Source of the DNA: Oscillospiraceae bacterium
GTDB taxonomy: Bacteria; Bacillota; Clostridia; Oscillospirales; UBA929
Assembly: GCA_009777475.1 (NCBI GenBank)
Contig: WRLU01000002.1
Coordinates: 78,955 to 142,954, forward strand
DNA length: 64,000 nt
Direction of reading: 5' to 3'
Positions 37,324 to 47,203 of the stretch are shown here, piece by piece; within the stretch, counting starts at the first letter, position 1, and each line of letters opens with the position of its first letter. The notes below the pieces were generated by a model. It was not told the origin of the DNA. It searched no databases and saw nothing but the letters and a program-made list of their open reading frames with translations. Position numbers and translations under genes: made by a program.

Positions 37324-38043
37324 TTAATTTGTGGTGTACAGCTGTTTATATGGGTTCTTTGTATTTGGCTTTAACAGATAAAATCGGCTTTGCATTATTT
37401 CCGCGGGGTCTATTCCGAAATAGCCGGAAAATTCAGAAGTATAGGGTTCAATTTCACTTAAATCATCCTTTGAGGCGATTTCCTCTGTAACCTGTTCCGG
37501 AAGATTGGTAAGCTCTTTGTCAGTTCTGATGAAAATTTTCCCCCCATGCATGCCTGTCCCGGTAAAATTGCCGACCGGCTCGTGCCCTTCACATCCCAGC
37601 CCTAATACGACAATCAGCCCGCCCGCCAAATATTCACCCAGAAAGCTGCCCGCCCTGCCGCCTATTATAACAGCGGGCTTTTTGTCTTTATATTCCTTCA
37701 TGTGAATGCCTGTCCTGTATCCCGAGTCGCCTTTTACGAATATGCTTCCGCCCCGCATACCGTAGCCTAAGGCATCTCCCGCGTTGCCGCGTATGATAAT
37801 CTTACCATCGTTCATAGTGTCGCCTACGGCATCCTGGGCATTGCCGTTCAGGTCAATGACTCCACCATCAAGATATGCTCCTAAGGCGTTGCCCGGTGTT
37901 CCGGTTATGGTTAGCCTTTTGCCATTTATGCCGCTACCGATAAATCTCTGTCCACAACAGTTTTCCACAATAACATCGCCCTTGCCCTGACGTATCTGCT
38001 GATTCAGTTCCTTGAAACCAACTCCCGCTGCCGAAATAATCAT
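37324..38043 (-). CDS. Glutamate synthase GXGXG-domain subunit (split GltB, domain 3)
   Basis: Beta-helix GXGXG repeats: GGVIDLNGNAQDAVGDTMNDGKIIIRGNAGDALGYGMRGGSIFVKGDSGYRTGIHMKEY. Confidence 0.85.
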   Translation of the reverse strand: MIISAAGVGFKELNQQIRQGKGDVIVENCCGQRFIGSGINGKRLTITGTPGNALGAYLDGGVIDLNGNAQDAVGDTMNDGKIIIRGNAGDALGYGMRGGSIFVKGDSGYRTGIHMKEYKDKKPAVIIGGRAGSFLGEYLAGGLIVVLGLGCEGHEPVGNFTGTGMHGGKIFIRTDKELTNLPEQVTEEIASKDDLSEIEPYTSEFSGYFGIDPAEIMQSRFYLLKPNTKNPYKQLYTTN

Positions 38044-38044
38044 G

Positions 38045-39295
38045 TTACACTCCCCCTATCTTGGACATTCTTTCATCCTTGGCAAATGCCATAAGCCTTG
38101 GTTGCTTGCAAATAAGCTCAAAGTCTATTGTGTCAAGAGGCGTTTGCTCCCGGATAAGGCTTGTGTATATCCCGGCTTTTTCTATATTCCCGATGAGAAT
38201 ATATCCGTTTAACCTGTTGTTGCCGTAAAAAATACGTTTATATCCCCCAGGATGCTCCTCAGAATATACATCTCCGCTGTAATTTCCCGCTGTGATTATG
38301 TGTTTACCGAAAAATCCGATGGCGTTCATAGGGATAGCCTTGTCAAATGTTTTTTCTCCCCCCGCCATGTTTATTCCGGCACACTCCCCCTGCATATAGG
38401 CATTGGGCAGGAGTGCCATGTTTTTATTATGCCCGCTTGATATGTCGAAGGATTTAGTACAGTCACCCGCCGCATATATGCCGGGAGCGGTAGTTTGGGA
38501 TTTTTCATTGACCGCAATACCCCTGTCTGTATCGGCAATGCCGTTCAAGAGTTCGTCATTGGGAGATACACCAACGGCAAGCACTAAAATATCAAACTCG
38601 ATAACATCCCCATTTTCCAGGAAGGCGGAATTAGATTCAAAACGCTTGATGCTTGCGCCTAACCTAAAGCTAATATCATTGCATTCAATATGGCGTTGCA
38701 TTATCTCAGCTCCGCCATCGTCTAAAATACTGGACATTATCCGCTCGGCAAGGTCAAGAACAGTAACATGGGCAACCTTGTCGCGTATTCCCTCTGCGCA
38801 TTTCAGACCAATCAGCCCGCCGCCGACAATAAGCACCCGCTTGTATTTGTCAAGCGACTTTTCCAGCCCGATAGCATCGTCAAGGCTCATGAAGGTAAAT
38901 TTATCCTTCACCGAGCTAAGGCCTTCAAAGGCAGGGATGAAGGCGCGGGAACCAGTTGACACAAGCAATTTGTCATAAGGGATTTTTTCCTCGTTAGATA
39001 GAACCACCTGTTTTTCCTCTGGCTCAATGGCTGACACAAGTGTGCTTTTCAGCAAACGGCAATTGTTATCTGAGTAAAAATTCTCACGACGATACAATAT
39101 TTTTTCCCTATCGGTTTTGCCCTTCAGCAAGTATGATATCAAGGGGCGGGAATATGTATGGTGAGCCTCGGCGGTAATTACGGCAATTCCGCCCTCCCGG
39201 TCTATCTGTCGTATGCCCTCAACACAGCCGATACCCGCTGCGGAGTTTCCGATAATCACATACTTCAAGCTACTCCCCCCTGTCTTCAAAAACAA
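38045..39295 (-). CDS. FAD-dependent NAD(P)H oxidoreductase
   Basis: KYVIIGNSAAGIGCVEGIRQID ... RVLIVGGGLIGLKCAEGI ... IYAAGDC; real start probably ~39268. Confidence 0.85.
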   Translation of the reverse strand: MFLKTGGSSLKYVIIGNSAAGIGCVEGIRQIDREGGIAVITAEAHHTYSRPLISYLLKGKTDREKILYRRENFYSDNNCRLLKSTLVSAIEPEEKQVVLSNEEKIPYDKLLVSTGSRAFIPAFEGLSSVKDKFTFMSLDDAIGLEKSLDKYKRVLIVGGGLIGLKCAEGIRDKVAHVTVLDLAERIMSSILDDGGAEIMQRHIECNDISFRLGASIKRFESNSAFLENGDVIEFDILVLAVGVSPNDELLNGIADTDRGIAVNEKSQTTAPGIYAAGDCTKSFDISSGHNKNMALLPNAYMQGECAGINMAGGEKTFDKAIPMNAIGFFGKHIITAGNYSGDVYSEEHPGGYKRIFYGNNRLNGYILIGNIEKAGIYTSLIREQTPLDTIDFELICKQPRLMAFAKDERMSKIGGV

Positions 39296-39704
39296 TGGCT
39301 CTATTGGGGCATCCCTTTACGCAGGCGGGCGAACCATCTGTTGTCTTTACACATAGCTCACATTTTTGCGCCGGCCCCTCCGGCGATGGGGAAACCGCAC
39401 CGTAAGGGCAGAGCAAAACACAGGTGTAGCAACTCACGCAACGCTCATGGTCAATTGCAACGACCCCATCCGTTACTCCCAGCGCACCGGTGATACATCC
39501 CCTGAGGCACAATGCCTCCTTGCAGTGACGGCAGGATACGGCAAAGCTTATGTCTCCGTGTTTCTCAATTTTAATTCTAGAGTTGGGCTTAACACCCTTG
39601 AGTGCTTTGGCCATATCATTTCCACCGGCTGCGGCAAAGGCGCAATAATACTCACACAAACGACAGCCCAGACACCACTTTTCATTTACATAAACCTTTT
39701 TCAC
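39270..39704 (-). CDS. 4Fe-4S ferredoxin-type electron-transfer subunit
   Basis: CLGCRLCEYYCAFAA ... CRHCKEALCLRGC ... CVSCYTCVLLCPYGA ... CELC. Confidence 0.85.
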   Translation of the reverse strand: MKKVYVNEKWCLGCRLCEYYCAFAAAGGNDMAKALKGVKPNSRIKIEKHGDISFAVSCRHCKEALCLRGCITGALGVTDGVVAIDHERCVSCYTCVLLCPYGAVSPSPEGPAQKCELCVKTTDGSPACVKGCPNRAIVFEDRGE

Positions 39705-39709
39705 TCAAT

Positions 39710-40982
39710 TCACTCCATGACCAGATAATCGTCACGTCCGGCACCTACGGAAATATATTTTATAGGGCAGCCCACCGCAGATTCAATAAACTTGATGTAC
39801 TTCATTGCCGCATCCGGTAAATCTCCGGGTTTCCGGCATTTTGATATGTCTTCCCTGAAGCCTTCCACGTATTCATAAACCGGCTTGGCTTTCATAAGGG
39901 CATCGCCGATGGGAAATCCATCTGTTTTTACGCCGTCTATTTCGTATGCAACGCAAACCGGAATTTTATCTAAGTATGACAGTACGTCCAATTTTGTAAG
40001 GGCAAGATAATCCGCACCCTGCATACGTACTCCGTATCTGCTGGCGGGGACGTCAAAGCCGCCGACCCGGCGAGGCCTGCCAGTTGCCGCCCCATATTCG
40101 TTCCCTGCCTTGCGCAGGACATCGGCCTCCTGCCCAAAAAGCTCCGCAGTAAACGGCCCTGCACCAACACAGCTTGAATATGCCTTCATAACGCCCGCCG
40201 TACAGTGAAGCTTAGCTCCCGGTATACCCGCACCGGTCGGCGCGTAAGCCGCCAAGGTTTGTGATGATGTCGTGTATGGGTAAATACCATAGTCAATATC
40301 CCTCAGGGCACCGAGCTGTGCCTCAAAAAGAATCTTTTTCCCGGCATCATCCGCCTTAGTCAAAACCTCTGTCGTATCTGTGACGTGAGCTATAAGGCCT
40401 GAGCCGTATGCTTCAAGCCAGCTTATAATTTCTTCTGCAGGCGGGACCTCCGAGCCGTATGACCGAAATATAATATCTTTCCAATCAAGGATATTTTCTA
40501 CTTTTTCCCTAAGCGTATCGGGATAACGCAGATCGCCGAGCCTCAAGCCCTTCTTCATATACTTGTCACCATATACCGGCGAAATTCCGCGTCTTGTAGA
40601 GCCGTATTGCCTGTCGCCTAATCGTTCCTCCTCCAATATATCCTGCTGTTTATGGTAAGGAAGGCAGATAAACGCCTTGTCGCTGATTTTCAAATTGTCA
40701 GGGGTAACGCTAACCCCCTTTTCCTTCAAGCCTGAAAGCTCCTTGCACAAATGCTCCAAATCAATTACCATGCCGGGGCCCATAACGTTGACAGTTTCAG
40801 GGCGCAAAATCCCGGATGGAAGAAGATTGAGGATGAATTTGCCCCTGTCGTTGATTACTGTGTGTCCGGCGTTGTTGCCGCCCTGATAACGGCACACAAG
40901 ATCATACTCCTTTGAGAGTAAATCAACCATACGCCCTTTCCCCTCGTCCCCCCAGTTGATACCTACTACCGCTGTAAGCATA
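39710..40982 (-). CDS. purA: Adenylosuccinate synthetase
   Basis: MLTAVVGINWGDEGKGRMVDLLSKEYDLVCRYQGGNNAGHTV. Confidence 0.95.
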
Positions 40983-40994
40983 GCTCCACTTCCT

Positions 40995-42431
40995 TTATAC
41001 TCTAATTTTAGTATCATCACTCAGAAGGTCCTTATTCGAGTCAATTATAACACCAACCGTATTTAAGAACTCCTCTGTTTGTTCCTTTGCTCTCCCTATA
41101 AATTCCTCAGGGTTCATCAGGCAGCTTATTTCATCTTGGCTTAATCCGAATGCCGGATCTTGAATAATGCGGGAAATTAGGTCGTTCTCCTTGCCTTCTT
41201 GTTTTATTTGATTTGCCGCTTCAACCGAATGCAGGCGTATCCTTTCATGTAATGTCTGTCTGTCGCCCCCTTTTTTCACGCAGTACATCAGTATGTTTTC
41301 AGTCGCCATGAATGGAAGCTCTTCATCTATATGCTTTTTTATCACGCAGGGATATACAGTAAGTCCTCCCATAATGTTGATAACAAGTGACAGGATGGCA
41401 TCTGCGGCAAGAAAAGCCTCTGGGATTGCGATACGCCGATTTGCCGAATCGTCAAGTGTACGCTCTAACCATTGCCCACTCGCCGTCAGCGCCGGATTTA
41501 GGGCGTTTACTATCAGATGCCGGGCGATGGAGGCAATACGCTCGCTTCTCATTGGATTTCTTTTGTATGCCATGGCACTTGACCCGACCTGCCCCGGTTC
41601 AAAGGGCTCATCTGCCTCCTTCATGTGTGACATAAGACGAATGTCATTTGAAAGCTTATAACAGCTCTGGGCTATACCTGACAGCACCGATAGGATGTAA
41701 TAATCCGCTTTTCTGGAATAGGTCTGACCGCTTACCGCGAATGTTTCCTTAAAGCCCATTTTGTTGGCGATTTTTTCTTCCAACATTTTTACTTTTTCGT
41801 GGTCCCCATCAAACAGCGAAAGAAAACTTGCCGCTGTACCGGTGGTTCCTCTGCAACCTAACAGCTTTAGATTTTTCAGGGCAAATTCAAGCTGTTCAAG
41901 GTCTAGTAAAAAATCCTGAATCCACAGTGCGGCACGTTTGCCCACGGTAGAGGGCTGTGCCGCCTGAAAGTGAGTATAAGCAAGGCAGGGGAGATTTTTG
42001 TGCCTTGCTGCAAAATCATACAGCTTAGAAATAGCATTTATAAGCAACTTTTTTATTTTTTGGATTGCCCGGCGCTGTAAAATAATATCGGTATTGTCAC
42101 CCACATAGCAAGAGGTCGCGCCCAGGTGGATGATCGGCTTTGCTTTAGGGCACTGCTCACCATAAGCGAGGATATGAGCCATAACGTCATGCCTTAGCTC
42201 CTGTTCAAAATTTGCCGCCGAGTTATAGTTTATGTCGCCTGCATGAGACTTCATTTCGTCAATCTGCTCTTCTGTAACACCTAACCCTAGCTCCCTTTGA
42301 CCTTCTGCAAGGGCAATCCAAAGCTTGCGCCAGGTGGAGAATTTTAGATCATCAGAAAATATTTGCTGCATTTCGTCACTAGCGTACCTTTTGCACAGCG
42401 GGTTTTGATACCTGTCATGTCCGTCATACAT
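40995..42431 (-). CDS. purB: Adenylosuccinate lyase
   Basis: Signature GSSAMAYKRNPMRSE; IHLGATSCYVGDNTD. Confidence 0.95.
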   Translation of the reverse strand: MYDGHDRYQNPLCKRYASDEMQQIFSDDLKFSTWRKLWIALAEGQRELGLGVTEEQIDEMKSHAGDINYNSAANFEQELRHDVMAHILAYGEQCPKAKPIIHLGATSCYVGDNTDIILQRRAIQKIKKLLINAISKLYDFAARHKNLPCLAYTHFQAAQPSTVGKRAALWIQDFLLDLEQLEFALKNLKLLGCRGTTGTAASFLSLFDGDHEKVKMLEEKIANKMGFKETFAVSGQTYSRKADYYILSVLSGIAQSCYKLSNDIRLMSHMKEADEPFEPGQVGSSAMAYKRNPMRSERIASIARHLIVNALNPALTASGQWLERTLDDSANRRIAIPEAFLAADAILSLVINIMGGLTVYPCVIKKHIDEELPFMATENILMYCVKKGGDRQTLHERIRLHSVEAANQIKQEGKENDLISRIIQDPAFGLSQDEISCLMNPEEFIGRAKEQTEEFLNTVGVIIDSNKDLLSDDTKIRV

Positions 42432-43125
42432 TTTGAAGTCTCCTTAGTACATATTGATAGCTCTCCGCAAGGTTACCCAAGTCTCGCCTGAAACGATCTT
42501 TATCGAGCTTTTTATCGGTGCCAGCCTCCCAAAGCCGGCAGGAGTCGGGGGATATTTCATCACAGAGGATGAGCCTGCCATTTCTTCTGCCGAACTCAAG
42601 CTTGAAGTCAATCAGCCTGATGCCGGCTTTAACGAATAAATCAATTAGCAGCTTGTTGATTTTGAGGGCTTGCCGGGTCATCTCCTGCAATTCATCGGCA
42701 GTTGCTAAGCCTATTGCGGTAATTTGGCTTTCGTTAATCATGGGATCACCCAATTCATCGCTTTTTACGCTGAATTCAACAGTAGTATTTTTAAGGGGGG
42801 AGCCTTCCTCAATACCATATTTTTTAGAAAAGCCTCCCGCAGCCACGTTTCTAACGATAATTTCTACCATAACAATCTCCGTTTTTTTCACGACAAGAGA
42901 GATGTCGTCAATTACTTCGATAACATGAGTCTCAATACCATTTTTAGCAAGGTAGCTATAGATAAGATTGGATATAGCGGCGTTCAGCCTGCCCTTCCCC
43001 GGTATTTCCTCTTTTTTTTCGCCGTTAAAGGCAGTGGCCGAGTCTTTGAAGCGGATGACGAGGCTATCTTTGTCCGGCCCTTCACATATCACCTTGGATT
43101 TACCTTCATATAGCACTTTGTACAT
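42424..43125 (-). CDS. purC: Phosphoribosylaminoimidazole-succinocarboxamide synthase
   Basis: LYEGKSKVICEGPDKDSLVIRFKDSATAFNG ... LIDFKLEFGR ... LCDEISPDSCRLW. Confidence 0.95.
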   Translation of the reverse strand: MYKVLYEGKSKVICEGPDKDSLVIRFKDSATAFNGEKKEEIPGKGRLNAAISNLIYSYLAKNGIETHVIEVIDDISLVVKKTEIVMVEIIVRNVAAGGFSKKYGIEEGSPLKNTTVEFSVKSDELGDPMINESQITAIGLATADELQEMTRQALKINKLLIDLFVKAGIRLIDFKLEFGRRNGRLILCDEISPDSCRLWEAGTDKKLDKDRFRRDLGNLAESYQYVLRRLQNV

Positions 43126-43129
43126 AATT

Positions 43130-44635
43130 TTAACCTCCGGCGTGTTTTATTCCTAAAATCTCAAGCTCTTTTTCATTCAGGCCTACGCCCCTCAGCATCA
43201 AGCGGTTACCCTTCAGGCTTTCTATTGAGTTAATTCCCATGCCACCCATCATCTCTTTAATTTCGTGCTTCCACGCCGTCAGGAGGTTGACAAGCCGCTT
43301 GTACCCGATGTCAGGATTCATGCGTTTAGTCAAAGTAGGCATCTGTGTGGCGATTCCCCAGTTACATTTACCGGAGTGACAGGTCCTGCAAAGATGGCAA
43401 CCCAGGGCCAAAAGTGCCGCCGTGCCGATATATACACAGTCGGCACCTAAAGCAACTGCCTTGACAATATCGGCACTCGATCTCACACTGCCGCCGATAA
43501 CAACAGAGACATTGCCACGGATGCCCTCATCTCGCAATCTCTGGTCAACACTGGCAAGCGCAAGCTCAATGGGTATTCCCACATTATCGCGTATGCGTGT
43601 GGGTGCTGCCCCTGTCCCGCCACGGAACCCATCTATTGCAATAATGTCCGCCCCGCTCCGGGCAATACCGCTGGCAATTGCAGAGACGTTATGTACAGCC
43701 GCTATTTTGACGATCACCGGTTTTTTGTATTCGGTCACCTCCTTGAGGGAATAAACAAGCTGACGCAGATCCTCTATTGAGTAAATATCGTGATGCGGAG
43801 CGGGAGAAATAGCATCACAGCCCTCGGGAATCATTCTGGTGCGCGAAACATCACCGACAATTTTCGTCCCCGGCAAATGTCCGCCGATGCCGGGCTTTGC
43901 ACCCTGCCCCATTTTAATTTCAATTGCCGCACCGCTACTTAAATACTGAGGATGCACACCAAAACGGCCAGATGCAATCTGCACAATGGTATTCCCTCCG
44001 TATTTATAAAAATCCTCATGCAACCCTCCCTCTCCGGTATTGTAGAGAATACCGAGTTCTTGAGCGGCTCGGGCAAGGCTTTCATGAGCGTTGTAGCTAA
44101 TTGAGCCATAACTCATAGCCGAAAACATAACTGGCATGGAAAGGGAAAGCTGGGGAGGCAGATTGTTCTTAATGCAACCCTTTTCATCGCGTTCAATTTC
44201 TCCTGGCCTTGAGCCCAACGACACCTTGGTCTCCATGGGCTCCCTCAGCGGGTCTATAGAAGGGTTGGTGACTTGTGAAGCGTTGAGTAAAAGCTTGTCG
44301 AAGTATACCGGATAATTCTCAGGATTGCCCATTCCCGAAAGGAGAACCCCTCCGCTGCTCGCCTGGCGGTAAAGCTCGTTTATTGTTCTGTCTGACCAGT
44401 TCGCGTTATCCTTGTATGTGTTGCCGTTTTTGATAATTTTCAGCGCGTGGGTAGGGCAAAGGGAAACACACCTGTGGCAATTTACGCATTTGCTATCGTC
44501 ACAAAGTGTATTTTCTGAACCCTCCGCAAAGTAGTGAGCCTCGTTGGCACACTGGTTTTCACAGGCGCGGCAGTTGATGCACCTGTCTGAGTTTCTGACG
44601 ATTTCATACTCTGAGTATATATAATTGATCGGCAC
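43130..44635 (-). CDS. Glutamate synthase FMN-domain subunit (split GltB, domain 2) with N-terminal 2x[4Fe-4S]
   Basis: CINCRACENQCANE ... CVNCHRCVSLCPTHA ... GQGAKPGIGGHLPG ... GGTGAAPTRIRDNVG; GTG start 44633-44635. Confidence 0.9.
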   Translation of the reverse strand: MPINYIYSEYEIVRNSDRCINCRACENQCANEAHYFAEGSENTLCDDSKCVNCHRCVSLCPTHALKIIKNGNTYKDNANWSDRTINELYRQASSGGVLLSGMGNPENYPVYFDKLLLNASQVTNPSIDPLREPMETKVSLGSRPGEIERDEKGCIKNNLPPQLSLSMPVMFSAMSYGSISYNAHESLARAAQELGILYNTGEGGLHEDFYKYGGNTIVQIASGRFGVHPQYLSSGAAIEIKMGQGAKPGIGGHLPGTKIVGDVSRTRMIPEGCDAISPAPHHDIYSIEDLRQLVYSLKEVTEYKKPVIVKIAAVHNVSAIASGIARSGADIIAIDGFRGGTGAAPTRIRDNVGIPIELALASVDQRLRDEGIRGNVSVVIGGSVRSSADIVKAVALGADCVYIGTAALLALGCHLCRTCHSGKCNWGIATQMPTLTKRMNPDIGYKRLVNLLTAWKHEIKEMMGGMGINSIESLKGNRLMLRGVGLNEKELEILGIKHAGG

Positions 44636-45732
44636 TATTCCCCACCTCCGTTCAGGCAAACAATAACAGGCTGTCCGCCCTTGGGTGCCCATATCCTGTC
44701 AAGGCCGGGCTGAATAATACGTATTGCCGCTTCCTCGCTGGCCACATACACAGTATCCCCGCTTTCACCTACTACCATGCTTCGTAATTTAAGCCTGTCA
44801 TTCAGTGCCATCATTCCGCCCTCAAAGCCTACGAGTATGGAAAATGGTCCAGTAATGAGCTGCTCCGAAAACATGACTCGCAAATACTCGTGAATTTCCC
44901 GCTCTTTTGGGGGCATGGATTTAATAGTCTGCCAGAATGGAGCGGCTACAACCGAGGCAATTTCATCAAATCCGAGCCCTTTTTTTCTGTGGAGATAATC
45001 AACAATATAGGTAATAACCTCAGTGTCTGTAAGAAGGGTGCATTTGTAGCCGTGCATTTCGATCGCTCTCCGGTTGGCATCGTATGACGATATTTCGCCG
45101 TTATGTACAACAGAATAATCAAGTAGCGCAAAGGGATGCGCCCCACCCCACCAGCCGGGAGTATTGGTTGGATAACGCCCATGTGCCGTAAAGCAGTAGC
45201 CTTCATATTCCTCCAGTCTATAAAATCTGCCGACATCCTCAGGATAGCCGACAGCCTTAAACACACCCATGTTTTTCCCGGAGGAAAAGACATAAGCCCC
45301 CTCTATTTGCGTGTTGACACGGAAGACGCACTTAGCAACAAACTCACGCTCATTCAATTGACTTTCACTCAGCTTTGTCGGCATGGGCGCAACGAAGTAA
45401 CGCCAAATCAGCGGTTCATCGGTGATTTCCTTTACCTTTCGGGTCGGTATTTTTGATAGGTTGATAATATCAAAGTGCTTCTCTAAAAATTCCTCACAAT
45501 TTCTTTTCGTCTGCACCGAATTATAGAATATATGCATGGCATAATAATCCTTGTATTCCGGATAAATCCCATAAGCGGCAAATCCGCCGCCAAGACCGTT
45601 TGAACGATCATGCATAACGGAGATTGATTTTATTATGGTTTCCCCGCTCATGCGTCTGCCAGTTTTATCTAAAACCCCCGATATGGCACATCCGGAAGGT
45701 ATCCGTACTTGTCCTTCCTGTTGCATAAGCAT
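44635..45732 (-). CDS. Glutamate synthase class-II amidotransferase subunit (split GltB, domain 1)
   Basis: CAISGVLDKTGRRMSGE...GGGFAAYGIYPEYKDYYAMH...HGRYPTNTPGWWGGAHPFALLDYSVVHNGEISSYDANRR; ATG 45732 with AAGGAGGA RBS. Confidence 0.9.
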   Translation of the reverse strand: MLMQQEGQVRIPSGCAISGVLDKTGRRMSGETIIKSISVMHDRSNGLGGGFAAYGIYPEYKDYYAMHIFYNSVQTKRNCEEFLEKHFDIINLSKIPTRKVKEITDEPLIWRYFVAPMPTKLSESQLNEREFVAKCVFRVNTQIEGAYVFSSGKNMGVFKAVGYPEDVGRFYRLEEYEGYCFTAHGRYPTNTPGWWGGAHPFALLDYSVVHNGEISSYDANRRAIEMHGYKCTLLTDTEVITYIVDYLHRKKGLGFDEIASVVAAPFWQTIKSMPPKEREIHEYLRVMFSEQLITGPFSILVGFEGGMMALNDRLKLRSMVVGESGDTVYVASEEAAIRIIQPGLDRIWAPKGGQPVIVCLNGGGE

Positions 45733-45841
45733 TCCTCCTTCGGCAATTAAAGGCGCCCATCGCACGATAATATTCAACCCCCCCCGGGCTTGACCAGAGG
45801 CACATGTATCGATTGATGAACGCCATTGTTCAACTTTACAG

Positions 45842-45870
45842 ATTATACACTGTGTCAATTGCCTTGTCAA
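45842..45870 (-). promoter_or_regulatory. Sigma-A promoter of the glt/pur cluster (TTGACA-N17-TATAAT)
   Basis: -35 45865-45870, -10 45842-45847 on the minus strand. Confidence 0.8.
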
Positions 45871-46022
45871 GGGGTTTGTCGTATGGAGGGAATTTTTTTT
45901 TAATTTGTAAATTCCATAAGGTATCTGCACAATTTGTTGATATTTTATGATTCCCGATCTGCCATTCCCACAAATGGTTCTGCCGTTTTCCCGGAGGGCA
46001 AAATACTTTCACAACTCGGATA

Positions 46023-46051
46023 TTGACTTTAGCAAAAAAACAGTATATGAT
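46023..46051 (+). promoter_or_regulatory. Sigma-A promoter (TTGACT-N17-TATGAT) for the SIS-domain gene
   Basis: -35 46023-46028, -10 46046-46051. Confidence 0.6.
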
Positions 46052-46103
46052 AGTGTGGAGAGGCACTGTACTTTCCGTGCCGCGTAACTTGGAGGTGCTT
46101 GCT

Positions 46104-47144
46104 GTGTACAGAATTGAAGACGAATTATTCTCTCAGCACATATCACTCAGGCAGACCTGTGCCTATCTGCAGGGAGAGGAAAATAACATCAAGGACTTCT
46201 TCGCCCTTTCAGGCTTCTTCAGCGTGACCTTTACCGGGTGTGGGCTGATGTTTGCCCTTTGCCGTTCAGCTGAGCTGTCCCTGAAATTACGGGGAGGGCT
46301 TACTACCATGTCATATGCCTCGGGCGACCTCATGCTGAACATGGATTATTACAGGGATATGCTGAACGGAACATTGTTAATTGTACCAAGCCGTTCGGGT
46401 CAGACCACCGAGGTTTTGTCGGCGGTTCAGAAGGCTAGGGCAGAGGCAGGGGCACAGGCTATTTGCATTTGCCCTCAGGCCGGCTCAAGGTTAGCCGATA
46501 TTTCCGATTTTGCTTTTGAAATGCCTTGGATTTTAGATGAAACAGTTTGTACCACACGCACCGCCTCTAATGTCTACCTGACTAATTTATACATAATCGG
46601 ACTTTTATCCGGCGATTTAGTCCTGTTAGACGAACTTCGGCAGGCAGCGACAAACCAAGAGGAGTTTATAAATCTCTACCGCGCGGAGCTGGAGGGTATA
46701 GGGCAGAGCGGTACCTGGAATAAAATAATTGTAGTAGCCGATGGTGAGCTGGCGGGCCTGGCACAGGCCGGTGCCATTGTAACAGGAAGGATGTGCAAAA
46801 TCCCTACCTTTTACTCCAATATCATGGACATTCGCCACAGTATGGTCAGCCTTATTGACGAAAATACATTGGTCATAGTAGTCGTTTCTCCGTTAGATAA
46901 CACCTACCAAAAAGAGCTGTTGCACGAAATTCGCTGTCGCGGGGCGCAGATTGTTACCATGTCGTCTAATAAAGAAAATGTTTTTGGGGCGGAATTGAAT
47001 GTCCCTCTGCCCAAATACGCCAATTATGCCGTCCGCGGAATCCCACTGCTCTTTTCAATGCAAGCCATAGCCTTCAACAAAGCCATAGCAGACGGCATTG
47101 ATCCTGACAAAGCCGATGGCTCGCCCCTTTGGGTCAAGCTTTAA
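46104..47144 (+). CDS. SIS (sugar isomerase) domain protein
   Basis: IVPSRSGQTTEVLSAVQKARAEAGAQAICICP ... TVCTTRTASN; GTG start 46104 after GGAGGT. Confidence 0.75.
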   Translation: MYRIEDELFSQHISLRQTCAYLQGEENNIKDFFALSGFFSVTFTGCGLMFALCRSAELSLKLRGGLTTMSYASGDLMLNMDYYRDMLNGTLLIVPSRSGQTTEVLSAVQKARAEAGAQAICICPQAGSRLADISDFAFEMPWILDETVCTTRTASNVYLTNLYIIGLLSGDLVLLDELRQAATNQEEFINLYRAELEGIGQSGTWNKIIVVADGELAGLAQAGAIVTGRMCKIPTFYSNIMDIRHSMVSLIDENTLVIVVVSPLDNTYQKELLHEIRCRGAQIVTMSSNKENVFGAELNVPLPKYANYAVRGIPLLFSMQAIAFNKAIADGIDPDKADGSPLWVKL

Positions 47145-47203
47145 TTTCTGCGGGGGCCTATTCATAATTATTTTCATCCGGGGAATAATGTCCCCGAGGT
47201 GAA

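Noticed and set aside
45771-45790. C-rich run near 45780 as a terminator
   Set aside because: No convincing stem; it lies inside the 5' leader of gltB1.
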